Notes: a model not told the origin generated them from the sequence alone. Positions 9,299 through 17,733 are shown, counted from the first letter of the stretch. The stretch is 64,000 nucleotides of DNA from Woeseiaceae bacterium (GCA_021773055.1 JAJFKV010000053.1:19658-83657); one strand, 5' to 3'. Program-made: numbers and translations.

Positions 9299-11014
9299 TT
9301 AGCGAAGCAACTCAGCGACAATCGCATTCCATTGCCGGAACAAGAGCCAGTGAGACTCTTTTTCAACAAGGTGTTGCGTGCAATCCGGAATCCTGTCTGC
9401 AAACGTCTGTACCATCGAATGGGGTGCCATAGTGTCGTCCTGACCATGCCAATAGTGTACGGGCACCCGAATTGATTCTGGTGAAAATCCCCACGGGTTC
9501 GCCATCACTTTTATATCATCGAAAATGGAGGCCGCTCCCTGGCGCAGGGTTTCTCTAACCGCACTAACCATCATGCGATGAAAGGCCGGGTCTTCGTAAA
9601 GTCGCTGATCGAGCTGTGGCAGGTCGCAGACAAGTTCATCAAGATAGGCGTCCGGTCCTTTGCGAACGATAAACCTCAAAATGGTTTTGAGAAGAGAGGG
9701 TGCGTAGCGTGCGAGCTGAAATAAGCGGCGGGTACTTGGCAAGATGTTTCGTGTCATTTTTCCGCCTGCAATTTCCGGCAAACAACTGACCATCGCGAAT
9801 CGTCTAATTCTATTGGGTTGATTGTGTGCGAGCGCCAACCCATAAATCGCGCCCATTGACGACCCAACCATATCGAATTGATTCAGGCCCAGATGATCAG
9901 CGAGTTCGCCGATATCATTGCTCCAGAGTCGCAATGAAGGGTGGGGCTGGGGGCTCGAAAGGCCCACTCCCGGCCGATCCGGAACTATCAACCGTGACCC
10001 CTGGGCAATGAGGTTTTCCTCGCCGGTTGGCAATTGAAGGCGCGACCCGATCAAATTGTGTACCAGTAGAATTGGTGTTCCATTGCGCGCGCCGAATTCC
10101 GCGAACCCAAGTTGGCGACCATCGGACAAAGGCACGGTCTGATTGCGGCGGTTTTTAGCTTCCTTTGTGTCGGCATACATTTCAGTCCGCGGTGCCAGGA
10201 AACGGCGAAGTAGTGCTGGACCGCAGCGGATCGTTTGAATCAAATCACTTTTTCCGGCGGTGGCCGTTTTTCTGTAGATGCTCTTAAGATGCGCTCTAAC
10301 CGTTGGTGACGCGATTGAAAGCGAATGCGCCACCTCGTCGGTCTCTTGTCCACGAAGGATGAGGTCCAAAACGTTAGACTCCGCGTCCGTCAAATTGTAT
10401 AGCTGCCGAAAATGTTCGGTCGTCAATCTGCCCTGATCGACCGGGTCAAGCCAGCCCAATGCTACCAAGTTGCGGCCGGGCTCTCGAGGCAGAGAAATTG
10501 CAACTAAATGATTGTTTGATTGCTCATCATGACACAGTGGAGAAACGGTCCGGTCGGGGTTGCCTCCGTGAGATGCCCGCACGAATGCCGACAGTCGATT
10601 TGCAACATCACTACTGGTAATACTAACTTTCTGGCCATTTACTTCGATGCCCGACTGCGGAGGAAATGGACGTACACCCTCAGCGTTTCGATAGACGATA
10701 TCAAAGGCGTCATTGATCAGGACCAGGGGGTAGGGAAAGTCCGCGTGCGCCATTTCCGCTGTATTGCTGGCGACTTCATCGATGTAACTATTCAACGCTA
10801 GTGCACGTTCGAAATGCGGCCACAATTCCTGCAACGACGTCCCAGGCACAGTGCTTGCAGCAGAATCGATGCTTTCACCAAAACTGAAACTATTGAAAAG
10901 ACTGTCTAGCAACAGGGGCCAGGACTTGGGGCTTTGTCCGGTTTCATAAATTCGGTCAATCAACCCCCAGTGCCCCTGACCGCCGGCATCCGCCGAAGAT
11001 TCATCGAAACTCAT
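9299..11014 (-). CDS. LuxR-type regulator fused to an alpha/beta hydrolase
   Basis: Fusion protein of 571 residues with three parts. Residues 1-195 form a possible PAS-like sensory region (LVLINDAFDIVYRNAEG). Residues 205-262 are a LuxR/GerE helix-turn-helix (LTDAESNVLDLILRG, then the TVRAHLKSIYRK recognition helix). Residues 295-571 are an alpha/beta hydrolase with a plausible full triad: Ser386 in GSSMG, Asp526 or Asp527 in HGQDD, His555 in ESHW. The hydrolase therefore looks active rather than a degenerate ligand-binding fold. It has no frameshift and no stop between domains. It sits in an operon after another LuxR-type gene (16 bp gap) and before a MATE exporter (14 bp gap). Its substrate and target promoters are unknown. 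Confidence 0.85.
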   Translation of the reverse strand: MSFDESSADAGGQGHWGLIDRIYETGQSPKSWPLLLDSLFNSFSFGESIDSAASTVPGTSLQELWPHFERALALNSYIDEVASNTAEMAHADFPYPLVLINDAFDIVYRNAEGVRPFPPQSGIEVNGQKVSITSSDVANRLSAFVRASHGGNPDRTVSPLCHDEQSNNHLVAISLPREPGRNLVALGWLDPVDQGRLTTEHFRQLYNLTDAESNVLDLILRGQETDEVAHSLSIASPTVRAHLKSIYRKTATAGKSDLIQTIRCGPALLRRFLAPRTEMYADTKEAKNRRNQTVPLSDGRQLGFAEFGARNGTPILLVHNLIGSRLQLPTGEENLIAQGSRLIVPDRPGVGLSSPQPHPSLRLWSNDIGELADHLGLNQFDMVGSSMGAIYGLALAHNQPNRIRRFAMVSCLPEIAGGKMTRNILPSTRRLFQLARYAPSLLKTILRFIVRKGPDAYLDELVCDLPQLDQRLYEDPAFHRMMVSAVRETLRQGAASIFDDIKVMANPWGFSPESIRVPVHYWHGQDDTMAPHSMVQTFADRIPDCTQHLVEKESHWLLFRQWNAIVAELLR

Positions 11015-11030
11015 ATCACCCCAACCTGCA

Positions 11031-12035
11031 TTATTGGTCGAATACCGATAATTGATCGTCGAATACCAACAAGATAAGCGCCGCCTGCGAACTTACGTTG
11101 GTCTTCCTGAAAACTGATTTTGTCTGCGCTCTGAGAGTATGCGGGCTAACGCTAAATTCGCTCGCCAATTCTCCCAGCGACTTGCCCTGAAGCAGTCCGG
11201 TGGTCAGCCGAACTTCCTTGGGTGACAATCCAAATTTCTGAATAATCTGTGACGGTACGATCAGACAGGACGTACGCAGGCAACGAACGTAGATCACCAC
11301 CCCACGGGTCGGGTTTTCGCGGCGCTTCAACAGCAGCGTTAGGCTCTCCGATCCATCCTGCTCGTTAACATTCATAAAGACCGGTTCTGCCCTGGGGTCG
11401 TTGAGCTGTGATCTTAGGAGCACCCTTAGTTGACCCGCCATCGCGGGTACCGACATTTCAAGTCGACCACCAACGTCCTTGATGCCGTTACAAGACTGAA
11501 GTAGCAAAATCGCCTTGTTGTTTATGTCCACTATGCGACTTGTCTCGTCCAGGACGATCGTGGCGGGAGTTAGCTCCTTACGCAAATGGCCGACGGCCTG
11601 CCTGGCAACGCGGGCAGTCTTGTCGCTCCATTCGGATACGTTCATCGATCTTACAATGTGCGGAAGTAACGCTTTTGCCCTGGCATTGCCGGTATCGCGG
11701 CCATCAATCAATGCCGTGTCAGCATCCAATAACAACGTGTATCGGCGGCCGTCGCGCTCGTCCAGATTTGCGTTGAGGTTGGACGCGACCAGATGGTCAA
11801 CACCAGCCTGGGACAGGTTTGATCGCAAAACGCGAATAAAGTTATCGCCCCCGGCGATTTTTCTGCTCGCACCGCAACAAATCAGGTCTGGTGAATTCGG
11901 AGTAGCGCTTGCGATCAGCGCCGCTGCGCGTGCGGAAAAAAATTCGGCAACCTCACTCATCAACTCATGTTTTGAAATTTGTAAAGAAGCGAGATCGTAG
12001 GTTCTCGAAATTAAATCGTGCATGGATCGCGACAA
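11031..12035 (-). CDS. LuxR-type helix-turn-helix regulator
   Basis: Transcription factor of 334 residues. The C-terminal LuxR/GerE domain lies at about 265-325 (FGLSPKEVRLTTGLLQG, then SPHTLRAQTKSVFRKTNV). The N-terminal 260 residues contain no recognised autoinducer-binding domain but include a PAS-like stretch (IVLDETSRIVDINNKA). The TTG start at 12035 is favoured because GAGGA lies seven bases upstream; an ATG four codons in is too far from that site. Overall layout resembles the N-terminal half of the following LuxR-hydrolase fusion, so the two may be related by duplication (inference). It is divergent from the thrombospondin-repeat lipoprotein gene. Confidence 0.85.
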   Translation of the reverse strand: MSRSMHDLISRTYDLASLQISKHELMSEVAEFFSARAAALIASATPNSPDLICCGASRKIAGGDNFIRVLRSNLSQAGVDHLVASNLNANLDERDGRRYTLLLDADTALIDGRDTGNARAKALLPHIVRSMNVSEWSDKTARVARQAVGHLRKELTPATIVLDETSRIVDINNKAILLLQSCNGIKDVGGRLEMSVPAMAGQLRVLLRSQLNDPRAEPVFMNVNEQDGSESLTLLLKRRENPTRGVVIYVRCLRTSCLIVPSQIIQKFGLSPKEVRLTTGLLQGKSLGELASEFSVSPHTLRAQTKSVFRKTNVSSQAALILLVFDDQLSVFDQ

Positions 12036-12120
12036 AATTAGTTCCTCAAATTCGAATTCAAGCTAACGCCTGCGAGAACTCGGTCACAGTTTAAGCATTC
12101 TCTCGGTGATTCCAAGCGAA

Positions 12121-12139
12121 ATTAGCCCATATGGGTAAT
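12121..12139. promoter_or_regulatory. Candidate operator palindrome
   Basis: ATTAGCCCATATGGGTAAT has a perfect ten-base centre (CCCATATGGG, 12126-12135) and nearly symmetric TA-rich flanks. It lies in the divergent spacer between the LuxR-type operon and the lipoprotein gene, the position expected for an autoregulatory operator. Binding by either LuxR-type protein is inference. Confidence 0.35.
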
Positions 12140-12240
12140 GCATCGCACGAGAGAGCGTTCGTACACTCAACCCGCGATAACGAAACAGTCGATATGCCAA
12201 TTTTGTTTGGCGACTCACCTCTTGGTTCAAGGAGAAACAC

Positions 12241-13956
12241 ATGTACCATCCATTTGCCAAAATCATTAGCGTGGTGCTGCCACTACTCCTGGTTGCCGGA
12301 TGTGGCGGCGGCTCAAGTACACCGACTCCGCCCCCAATAGTGCCCCCTCCGCCGGTCACACAAATACCCTTAATGGGTGGTGGTGTCAAAGGCCCGTTGG
12401 CTGGCGCGCAAGTTACGATTTTCTCCATTGATGCAACTGCAGGCGACTGGAAGGGCTTGCAAATAGACTCAGGTGAAACGGATGCTTCCGCCGCAATAAT
12501 TGGATTAGAAATCCCCGAAACAACAAGCGGGCCCGTTCTGCTTGAGTTCACCGCAGACGCGGATACTCTCGACATAACAACAGGCGCAACTCCCGTGTTG
12601 ACGATCATGCGAACTGTTGTCGATGCAAGTCGTGTGACCGGTGGTGACTCGATCTACGCTTCTCCACTAACCACCTTGGCGATAGCGGTGGCGATTGCGA
12701 ATGCTGACAATACTGGCGTCTTCGGCGGCAATGGAGACGGTACGACAAGTAATGCTGAGGTGTTTTCTGCAGTCGCTGCGGCGGGGCAGCAAGTCGCCAC
12801 AACATTTGGTTTTTCCTTGCTCGACGGCGTCGACATATTCACAACGCCGCCCTTGCTAACGGCGGACACGGATCTGGCCGGCGAACAAACCGCCGTCGCG
12901 GGTTATCGAACAGCGATAGAAGCTGCTACTGCGTTGATACAAGCGGTGACCGACGAGAGCTTGGCCAACAACTCAGCGTCCACCGTAAGCAACGACCTGG
13001 TACTTGCGGCGCTTGCAGAAGATCTGGCAGACGGCACCATCGATGGTAACGCAAGTGGCGTACCAGTGGCCGATTTGGCAGACGTTACGGACGTCGCAAC
13101 GACGATCACGCAGGACCCGCTACTGCTGATGATCCCTGGCACCAACATTTTGGTGGGAGACATAGAAACGGTGCTTGCCGACGAGATTACGATCACTGGC
13201 GTAGTCGTTGATACAGCGCCTCTTTCTGACGGTTCGGCGAGCGCCGATCCGATGCCGGCATCCACAGTTCCAGATTCCGACGGCGATACGATCAAAGATG
13301 ATCTCGACAACTGCGTTGCTGATGCGAACACCGATCAGCTCGACACTGATTCCGATACCGATGGAAATGTCTGCGATGACGACGACGATAATGACCAGGT
13401 TCTCGACGCAAATGACGCGTTTCCGCTCGACCCCGCTGAATCGGTGGATACCGACAGCGATGGTATAGGCAACAATGCGGATAGTGATGACGACGGCGAC
13501 GGCGCGAATGATGCTGTGGATGCGTTTCCACTTGATGCCAGCGAAACTGTTGATACCGATGCGGACGGCGTTGGTAACAATGCCGATACGGATGACGATG
13601 GTGATGGCACGGATGATACCAACGATGCATTCCCGCTTGATCCTGCCGAGTCAGTTGACACCGACAACGATGGCATAGGCAACAACGCCGATGATGACGA
13701 TGACAACGACGGTGTCGCTGACATAGCAGATTCTTTCCCACTAGACCCGAATGAAACAGCAGATGTGGATGGTGATGGTGTGGGCGACAACGCCGATTCA
13801 GACGACGATAACGACGGTGTTGCCGATGACGTCGACAATTGCCCAACGACCGCAAATACAGATCAACAAGACACCGATGGAGACGGGGTGGGTGATGCCT
13901 GCGCAGGTTCCACGTTGTGGGACAACTTCAATTGGGACAGTGCCAATTGGCAGTAA
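12241..13956 (+). CDS. Lipoprotein with thrombospondin type 3 repeats
   Basis: Surface or periplasmic lipoprotein of 571 residues. A signal peptide ends in the lipobox LVAGC (Cys21), followed by a Gly/Ser/Pro-rich linker. Residues of roughly 40-340 form an all-beta or alpha/beta region of unknown function. From about residue 345 to 556 there are Asp-rich thrombospondin type 3 repeats (DxDxDGxxD pattern) that should bind many Ca2+ ions. The last residues, LWDNFNWDSANWQ, carry two copies of a W-D-x-x-NW-like motif after the final Cys. AAGGAG precedes the ATG. A small secreted protein follows 47 bp downstream. The divergent LuxR-type operon may regulate it (inference). Confidence 0.85.
   Translation: MYHPFAKIISVVLPLLLVAGCGGGSSTPTPPPIVPPPPVTQIPLMGGGVKGPLAGAQVTIFSIDATAGDWKGLQIDSGETDASAAIIGLEIPETTSGPVLLEFTADADTLDITTGATPVLTIMRTVVDASRVTGGDSIYASPLTTLAIAVAIANADNTGVFGGNGDGTTSNAEVFSAVAAAGQQVATTFGFSLLDGVDIFTTPPLLTADTDLAGEQTAVAGYRTAIEAATALIQAVTDESLANNSASTVSNDLVLAALAEDLADGTIDGNASGVPVADLADVTDVATTITQDPLLLMIPGTNILVGDIETVLADEITITGVVVDTAPLSDGSASADPMPASTVPDSDGDTIKDDLDNCVADANTDQLDTDSDTDGNVCDDDDDNDQVLDANDAFPLDPAESVDTDSDGIGNNADSDDDGDGANDAVDAFPLDASETVDTDADGVGNNADTDDDGDGTDDTNDAFPLDPAESVDTDNDGIGNNADDDDDNDGVADIADSFPLDPNETADVDGDGVGDNADSDDDNDGVADDVDNCPTTANTDQQDTDGDGVGDACAGSTLWDNFNWDSANWQ
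13414..13833 (+). repeat. Four 105-bp coding repeats (thrombospondin type 3)
   Basis: Units start at 13414, 13519, 13624 and 13729, exactly 105 bp (35 codons) apart, each opening with a D-A/S-FPLD motif and containing DxDGxGxNADxDDDxDG. Synonymous differences between units show they are old rather than freshly amplified. Confidence 0.9.
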
Positions 13957-14003
13957 TCAGAACATCAAATTTTGACTAGCAAAACATTCGAAGGATATTG
14001 ATT

Positions 14004-14654
14004 ATGAAAATTTTCCAACTGGCAATTGCCACCCTTACGATCACCGGCTTCGGATATGCTGCAGCCGATCCCGTTAACCCGACCAATGTCACTACATTTC
14101 AAAGTGGCACACCGGCACTTGCCGGCGAGGTTAACAGTACTCTGCAGGAGTTGATTGCAGCGATTGATGACAACGCAGCTCGTATTGCGGCCGTCGAAAC
14201 GGAACAAGCGAGGCTAGTTCCAGCCAGCGTCGATGGCAGCACCTATTGCATATACGACCTGTCGGCGGGTGTGGGCGCAGGTGACCCTGATCTGGTAACT
14301 GGCGATGGTAATTGGATGGGCGCTTCCGCAGGTGCCGCGATTTTTGAGGTTACTTTCACCAGCGCTCAAGTGACGCTGACGTCGATAGCAGACTCATTCT
14401 ATGAGGCGTTGGCACCGTCGAACCGACTATTGGATTCAAGCGATCCACTCGGCTCTGAGACGGCTACCTGGACCCAGGTTGGCAATGTCGTAACCATCAC
14501 GTTCCCGGATCTGGTCCAGGATACTTTCCTGGTAACACCGGATAGTAATGTGATCATCTTGTCACTGGCGGAATTCGATCGCGCATCTGACAATAGTGGA
14601 GACTGGTTCGGCGCCGATTTGGCGGTCGGTGTTCGCGCCGCAAGTTGCAACTGA
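14004..14654 (+). CDS. Secreted protein of unknown function
   Basis: Predicted exported protein of 216 residues with an N-terminal signal peptide (about 1-22, ending near GYAAA). Residues of about 30-70 (PTNVTTFQSGTPALAGEVN and the following helix) look like a short trimeric coiled-coil start seen in many exported beta proteins. The rest is a beta-rich domain with two cysteines (Cys in STYCIYD and the last Cys in AASCN), possibly disulphide-linked. I chose the ATG at 14004, with GAAGGA upstream, over a TTG two codons earlier. It follows the thrombospondin-repeat lipoprotein and may be co-transcribed. I do not recognise the family. Confidence 0.7.
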   Translation: MKIFQLAIATLTITGFGYAAADPVNPTNVTTFQSGTPALAGEVNSTLQELIAAIDDNAARIAAVETEQARLVPASVDGSTYCIYDLSAGVGAGDPDLVTGDGNWMGASAGAAIFEVTFTSAQVTLTSIADSFYEALAPSNRLLDSSDPLGSETATWTQVGNVVTITFPDLVQDTFLVTPDSNVIILSLAEFDRASDNSGDWFGADLAVGVRAASCN

Positions 14655-14678
14655 GAACAAGCAACGCCGTGCATATTG

Positions 14679-14705
14679 AGTCCCGTCAAAGTGGCGGGAC
14701 TCTTT
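14679..14705 (+). terminator. Rho-independent terminator
   Basis: Perfect seven-base stem (AGTCCCG/CGGGACT) around a nine-base loop, followed by CTTT. It lies 25 bp after the secreted-protein gene and between two convergent genes. Confidence 0.65.
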
Positions 14706-14736
14706 GGCGGTCAGGGACGGTCACCGTCGCGCATCA

Positions 14737-15903
14737 TCAGAAGGCATTTACTCCAGTGAGTTCCTTGCCGACAATGAGCTGATGCACAGTCTCCGTGCCC
14801 TCGTAGGTGATGACGCTTTCGAGATTTAGCATGTGACGGATCGGAACGTACTCGGCACTGATGCCGGCGCCGCCGAGGATGTCGCGCGCGTCACGTGCGA
14901 TGTCGAGTGCTGCACGGCAGTTATTCCATTTTGCCAGCGACACCTGTGTCGGGCTCAGCTGGCCCCGGTCCTTGATACGACCAAGGCGCAGTGACAACAA
15001 CTGCGCCGTCGTAATCTGGCGTGCCATCTCCGCCATGCGAAGCTGAATAGTCTGCGTGTTTGCCAGTGGTCGTCCGAACAGGATGCGGTCCTGCGTGTAT
15101 TCAAGGACTTCATTCAGGCAAGCCTGAGCAGCGCCGATGACGCCCCAGCTGATGCCGTAGCGGGCCTGAGTCAGACAGCTGAGCGGTCCCTTCAAGCTGG
15201 ATACACCCGGCAAAACATTCGCCTCAGGTATGCGAACATTATTGAAAAATAACGCACCCGTAACCGATGCGCGGAGTGAAAACTTATTTTCGATTTCCTG
15301 CGTTTCGAAACCCGGCATGTCCTTCTCAACGATGAAGCCCTTGATGCCTTCGTCAGTCTTGGCCCAGACAACAGCTGCGTCTGCGATTGTGGCATTCGTA
15401 ATCCACATTTTGGAGCCATTGAGAATCCAGTCATCGCCATCGCGTTTTGCATGCGTCTTCATATTGCCGGGGTCCGAGCCACCCTGTGGTTCGGTGAGAC
15501 CGAAGCAGCCGATCGCCTCGCCACGCGCCATCGCCGGCAGCCAGCGTTGCTTTTGTTCCTCGGAGCCGTAGGCGTGAATCGGGTACATAACAAGGCTGCT
15601 TTGCACGGACACGAAACTGCGCAGCCCGCTATCGCCGCGCTCGAGTTCCTGACAGATCAGCCCATAACTGACGCTATTGAGTCCGGCGCAGTCGTAGCCT
15701 TCAATCGAGCTACCCAGCAGCCCAAGCTCCGCTACTTCGCCGATCAGATGGCGTGGAAACGCATGCCTTTCGAAAGCCTCGCGCATCAGGGGGATAACTT
15801 TGTCATCGACATAGCGACCGACAGTGTCTTTAACCATGACTTCGTCTTCGCTCAGTTCGGAACGAAGGTCGTAAAGGTCAATGGGGTCGAGTTTGCTGCT
15901 CAC
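14737..15903 (-). CDS. Glutaryl-CoA dehydrogenase (acyl-CoA dehydrogenase family)
   Basis: FAD-dependent enzyme that oxidises and decarboxylates glutaryl-CoA to crotonyl-CoA in lysine and tryptophan breakdown. The ERGDSGLRSFVSVQSSLVM region is characteristic of glutaryl-CoA dehydrogenases, as is the catalytic Glu in TYEGTETVHQL. FAD-site signatures GCFGLTEPQGGSDPG and WITNA are present. I chose the GTG at 15903 (388 residues, the usual family length) with AGGA upstream. A start at 15975 would add 24 residues and overlap the preceding gene. The upstream gene on the same strand is a DUF962 membrane protein with no evident pathway link. Confidence 0.88.
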   Translation of the reverse strand: MSSKLDPIDLYDLRSELSEDEVMVKDTVGRYVDDKVIPLMREAFERHAFPRHLIGEVAELGLLGSSIEGYDCAGLNSVSYGLICQELERGDSGLRSFVSVQSSLVMYPIHAYGSEEQKQRWLPAMARGEAIGCFGLTEPQGGSDPGNMKTHAKRDGDDWILNGSKMWITNATIADAAVVWAKTDEGIKGFIVEKDMPGFETQEIENKFSLRASVTGALFFNNVRIPEANVLPGVSSLKGPLSCLTQARYGISWGVIGAAQACLNEVLEYTQDRILFGRPLANTQTIQLRMAEMARQITTAQLLSLRLGRIKDRGQLSPTQVSLAKWNNCRAALDIARDARDILGGAGISAEYVPIRHMLNLESVITYEGTETVHQLIVGKELTGVNAF

Positions 15904-15958
15904 GGGCGTAATCCTGGGGAAGTAAATGGGAGGTCCTGAGGGTGTCGATTCTATCCGG

Positions 15959-16420
15959 CTAGAAGGGGATGCCAAAACGTTTATACATCACGGACAATAG
16001 CCAGGCCGGCCCCAGCATCATGAGTTGCAGGTCTTCGAGTATAGCGCGCAGCGAATCGCCCCGCCCCAAAGCCAATCCCACAATTCCGGCGGTTAGCAAG
16101 GCCGTGGTCACCCCGGTCACAGAATAGCCAGAGTTCTCCAGCCACAGCTGAATTGCCGCCAGACCAAGCAGAAATGGCAGCAAGCCGATCGCAAGCGATA
16201 GAGAAATGATAAAGTAGTAAATCGCGGTGACCATCAGGAATGCGCTGCCCCAGTTCAACAAGGGTGAAATCTTGAAGAACTCGGCAGGAATCGGCAGGCC
16301 CCACAACAAGCCCGTCATTCCCACCACGACCATCGGTGCGGCGGCCCAGTAGACCACCGGGTTGCGAAGTGTTTTGTGGGCATGCTCATAGCGAGTCAGC
16401 CATTCGTCGATATCAGTCAC
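15959..16420 (-). CDS. DUF962/Mpo1-like membrane protein
   Basis: Membrane protein of 153 residues with about four hydrophobic segments. The opening Y-E-H-x-H-x-x-x-R-N-PVVYWAAAP and the ending QLMMLGPAWLLSVMYKRFGI match the DUF962 family. Its yeast member Mpo1 is an iron-dependent dioxygenase in 2-hydroxy fatty acid degradation. That function is not established for bacterial members. It starts with GTG. It is followed on the same strand by glutaryl-CoA dehydrogenase. Confidence 0.72.
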   Translation of the reverse strand: MTDIDEWLTRYEHAHKTLRNPVVYWAAAPMVVVGMTGLLWGLPIPAEFFKISPLLNWGSAFLMVTAIYYFIISLSLAIGLLPFLLGLAAIQLWLENSGYSVTGVTTALLTAGIVGLALGRGDSLRAILEDLQLMMLGPAWLLSVMYKRFGIPF

Positions 16421-16597
16421 GGTGCAATCTCGCAGGATGGGTGGGTTATTCTACATGCTGAGCACACAGCTTGTGACGTAGTCCACAGTACGGCAAATTG
16501 GAGTGACTTTTGTGAACATAAGTGCGTCAATTAAGTCTGTGTTCAGGTAACGGACGCATACAATGCACCCTAGAAAACATTAGCCAGAGGAAAGATC

Positions 16598-17275
16598 ATG
16601 AATATCAGATCTCACAAGCTTATTCTCGCGATGACCGTCATGACGGTTTTTGTGAGCGGTTGTAAAACTCTCGACGCGTACACGCGCGAGGAAAAGACGA
16701 GTTCGGCCACCAAGGGAGCGCTAATCGGTGCGGCAGCAGGTGCTGTGGCTGGACTTATTTCTGGTGATGATGCAGTTGAGCGTCGTCAGCACGCTTTGAT
16801 CGGAGCCGGGATTGGCGCCCTGGCGGGTGGTTCGATTGGCTACTACATGGACAAACAGGAAGCCGAGCTGCGTGCGGAACTTGAAGGTACTGGCGTTAGT
16901 GTCGCCCGAAATGGTGACAACATCACGCTAAACATGCCGGGGAACGTAACGTTTGCGACAAACAGTTCGGATTTGAGCCCGGCGTTCTTCAATGTGCTGA
17001 ACTCTGTCGGCAAGGTGCTTGCTCAATACGAGCAAACGGTTGTTGAGGTTGCGGGACACACCGATAGCACGGGCAGCGACTCTTACAACCAGGGACTGTC
17101 ACAGCGACGCGCGTCGTCGGTATCGGCCTACCTGTCCGCTCAGGGCGTCATTCAGCAACGCATGATTACGCTGGGTATGGGCGAGGCACGACCGATCGCA
17201 GACAACTCATCGTCAGCTGGTCGCCAGGCAAACCGCCGAGTTGAGATCACGATGGTGCCGGTTACGCAGGGCTAG
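16598..17275 (+). CDS. OmpA-family lipoprotein (YiaD-like)
   Basis: Outer-membrane lipoprotein of 225 residues that probably anchors to peptidoglycan. The signal peptide ends at the lipobox VSGC (Cys22). A glycine-zipper region (about 38-85: GALIGAAAGAVAGL and GIGALAGGSIGYYMD) is followed by an OmpA-like domain with the diaminopimelate-binding signature VAGHTDSTGSDSYNQ and R-R-V-E-I near the end. This layout is that of E. coli YiaD. An AGAGG-like ribosome site precedes the ATG. It is single-gene, ending at a strong terminator. Confidence 0.9.
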   Translation: MNIRSHKLILAMTVMTVFVSGCKTLDAYTREEKTSSATKGALIGAAAGAVAGLISGDDAVERRQHALIGAGIGALAGGSIGYYMDKQEAELRAELEGTGVSVARNGDNITLNMPGNVTFATNSSDLSPAFFNVLNSVGKVLAQYEQTVVEVAGHTDSTGSDSYNQGLSQRRASSVSAYLSAQGVIQQRMITLGMGEARPIADNSSSAGRQANRRVEITMVPVTQG

Positions 17276-17295
17276 AATTCTCATCGCAAAACGAG

Positions 17296-17330
17296 AACGC
17301 GGCAACCAGAGATGGTTTGCCGCGTTTTTT
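17296..17330 (+). terminator. Rho-independent terminator
   Basis: GC-rich stem (AACGCGGCAA pairing with TTGCCGCGTT) around a short loop, followed by a run of T. It lies 20 bp after the OmpA-family gene. Confidence 0.85.
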
Positions 17331-17377
17331 GTGGCACTCTAGGTCTGTCTGCCCAATAACAACAACAAGGGCATTTG

Positions 17378-17695
17378 ATGAGTGATCCTTATAAGAAAAG
17401 CGATGATGGAAGCTGGATCGAAGTTACTGGCTTCGTGAGGCGTCTGCTGTCTGATGATAATGAGGGCTTACGGCATCAGCGATTCATTATCGATATCGGT
17501 AATCGCCGCACGCTGCTGATCGCACATAACATCGACCTGGCGAAACGTGTGCCCCTTGGCATGGGCGACCGGGTCTTCGTACGCGGCATGTACGAGTGGA
17601 ATGATCTGGGTGGGCTGGTGCATTGGACGCATGAGGATCCGCATGGCGTCGAGGACGGGGGTCATATCCGCTATCGCAGTAAGGTCTTTTCGTAG
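17378..17695 (+). CDS. DUF3465 domain protein
   Basis: Small soluble protein of 105 residues matching DUF3465. The diagnostic block is HQRFIIDI...LLIAHNIDLAKRVP...GDRVFVRGMYEWNDLGGLVHWTHEDP. The fold is probably OB-like and the function is unknown. I chose ATG 17378, with AAGG eight bases upstream, over the adjacent TTG. Its stop codon TAG is part of a REP-like palindrome, and the spacer to the convergent rpoH gene holds a second inverted copy. Confidence 0.8.
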   Translation: MSDPYKKSDDGSWIEVTGFVRRLLSDDNEGLRHQRFIIDIGNRRTLLIAHNIDLAKRVPLGMGDRVFVRGMYEWNDLGGLVHWTHEDPHGVEDGGHIRYRSKVFS

Positions 17696-17718
17696 GGGCG
17701 GCGCCCTCGCCGCGACTG
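17692..17718 (+). repeat. GTAG-headed REP-like palindrome (copy A)
   Basis: Starts GTAGGGGCGGCGCCC and folds into a GC-rich hairpin ending GCGACTG. Its TAG is the stop codon of the DUF3465 gene. It pairs in opposite orientation with copy B. Confidence 0.75.
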
Positions 17719-17733
17719 AACCACCAGATACAC

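Noticed and set aside
13414..13833. Regular repeat spacing as a possible CRISPR array
   Set aside because: The repeats are in frame, coding and encode thrombospondin type 3 motifs; there are no unique spacers between identical repeats and no cas gene.
13292..13855. Long open frames antisense to the thrombospondin repeats
   Set aside because: They are His/Arg- or Ser-rich low-complexity frames created by the Asp-codon repeats of the real gene and have no ribosome site or family match.
15904..15975. Longer start for glutaryl-CoA dehydrogenase
   Set aside because: The extra 24 residues run into the preceding gene and lie before the normal family start.
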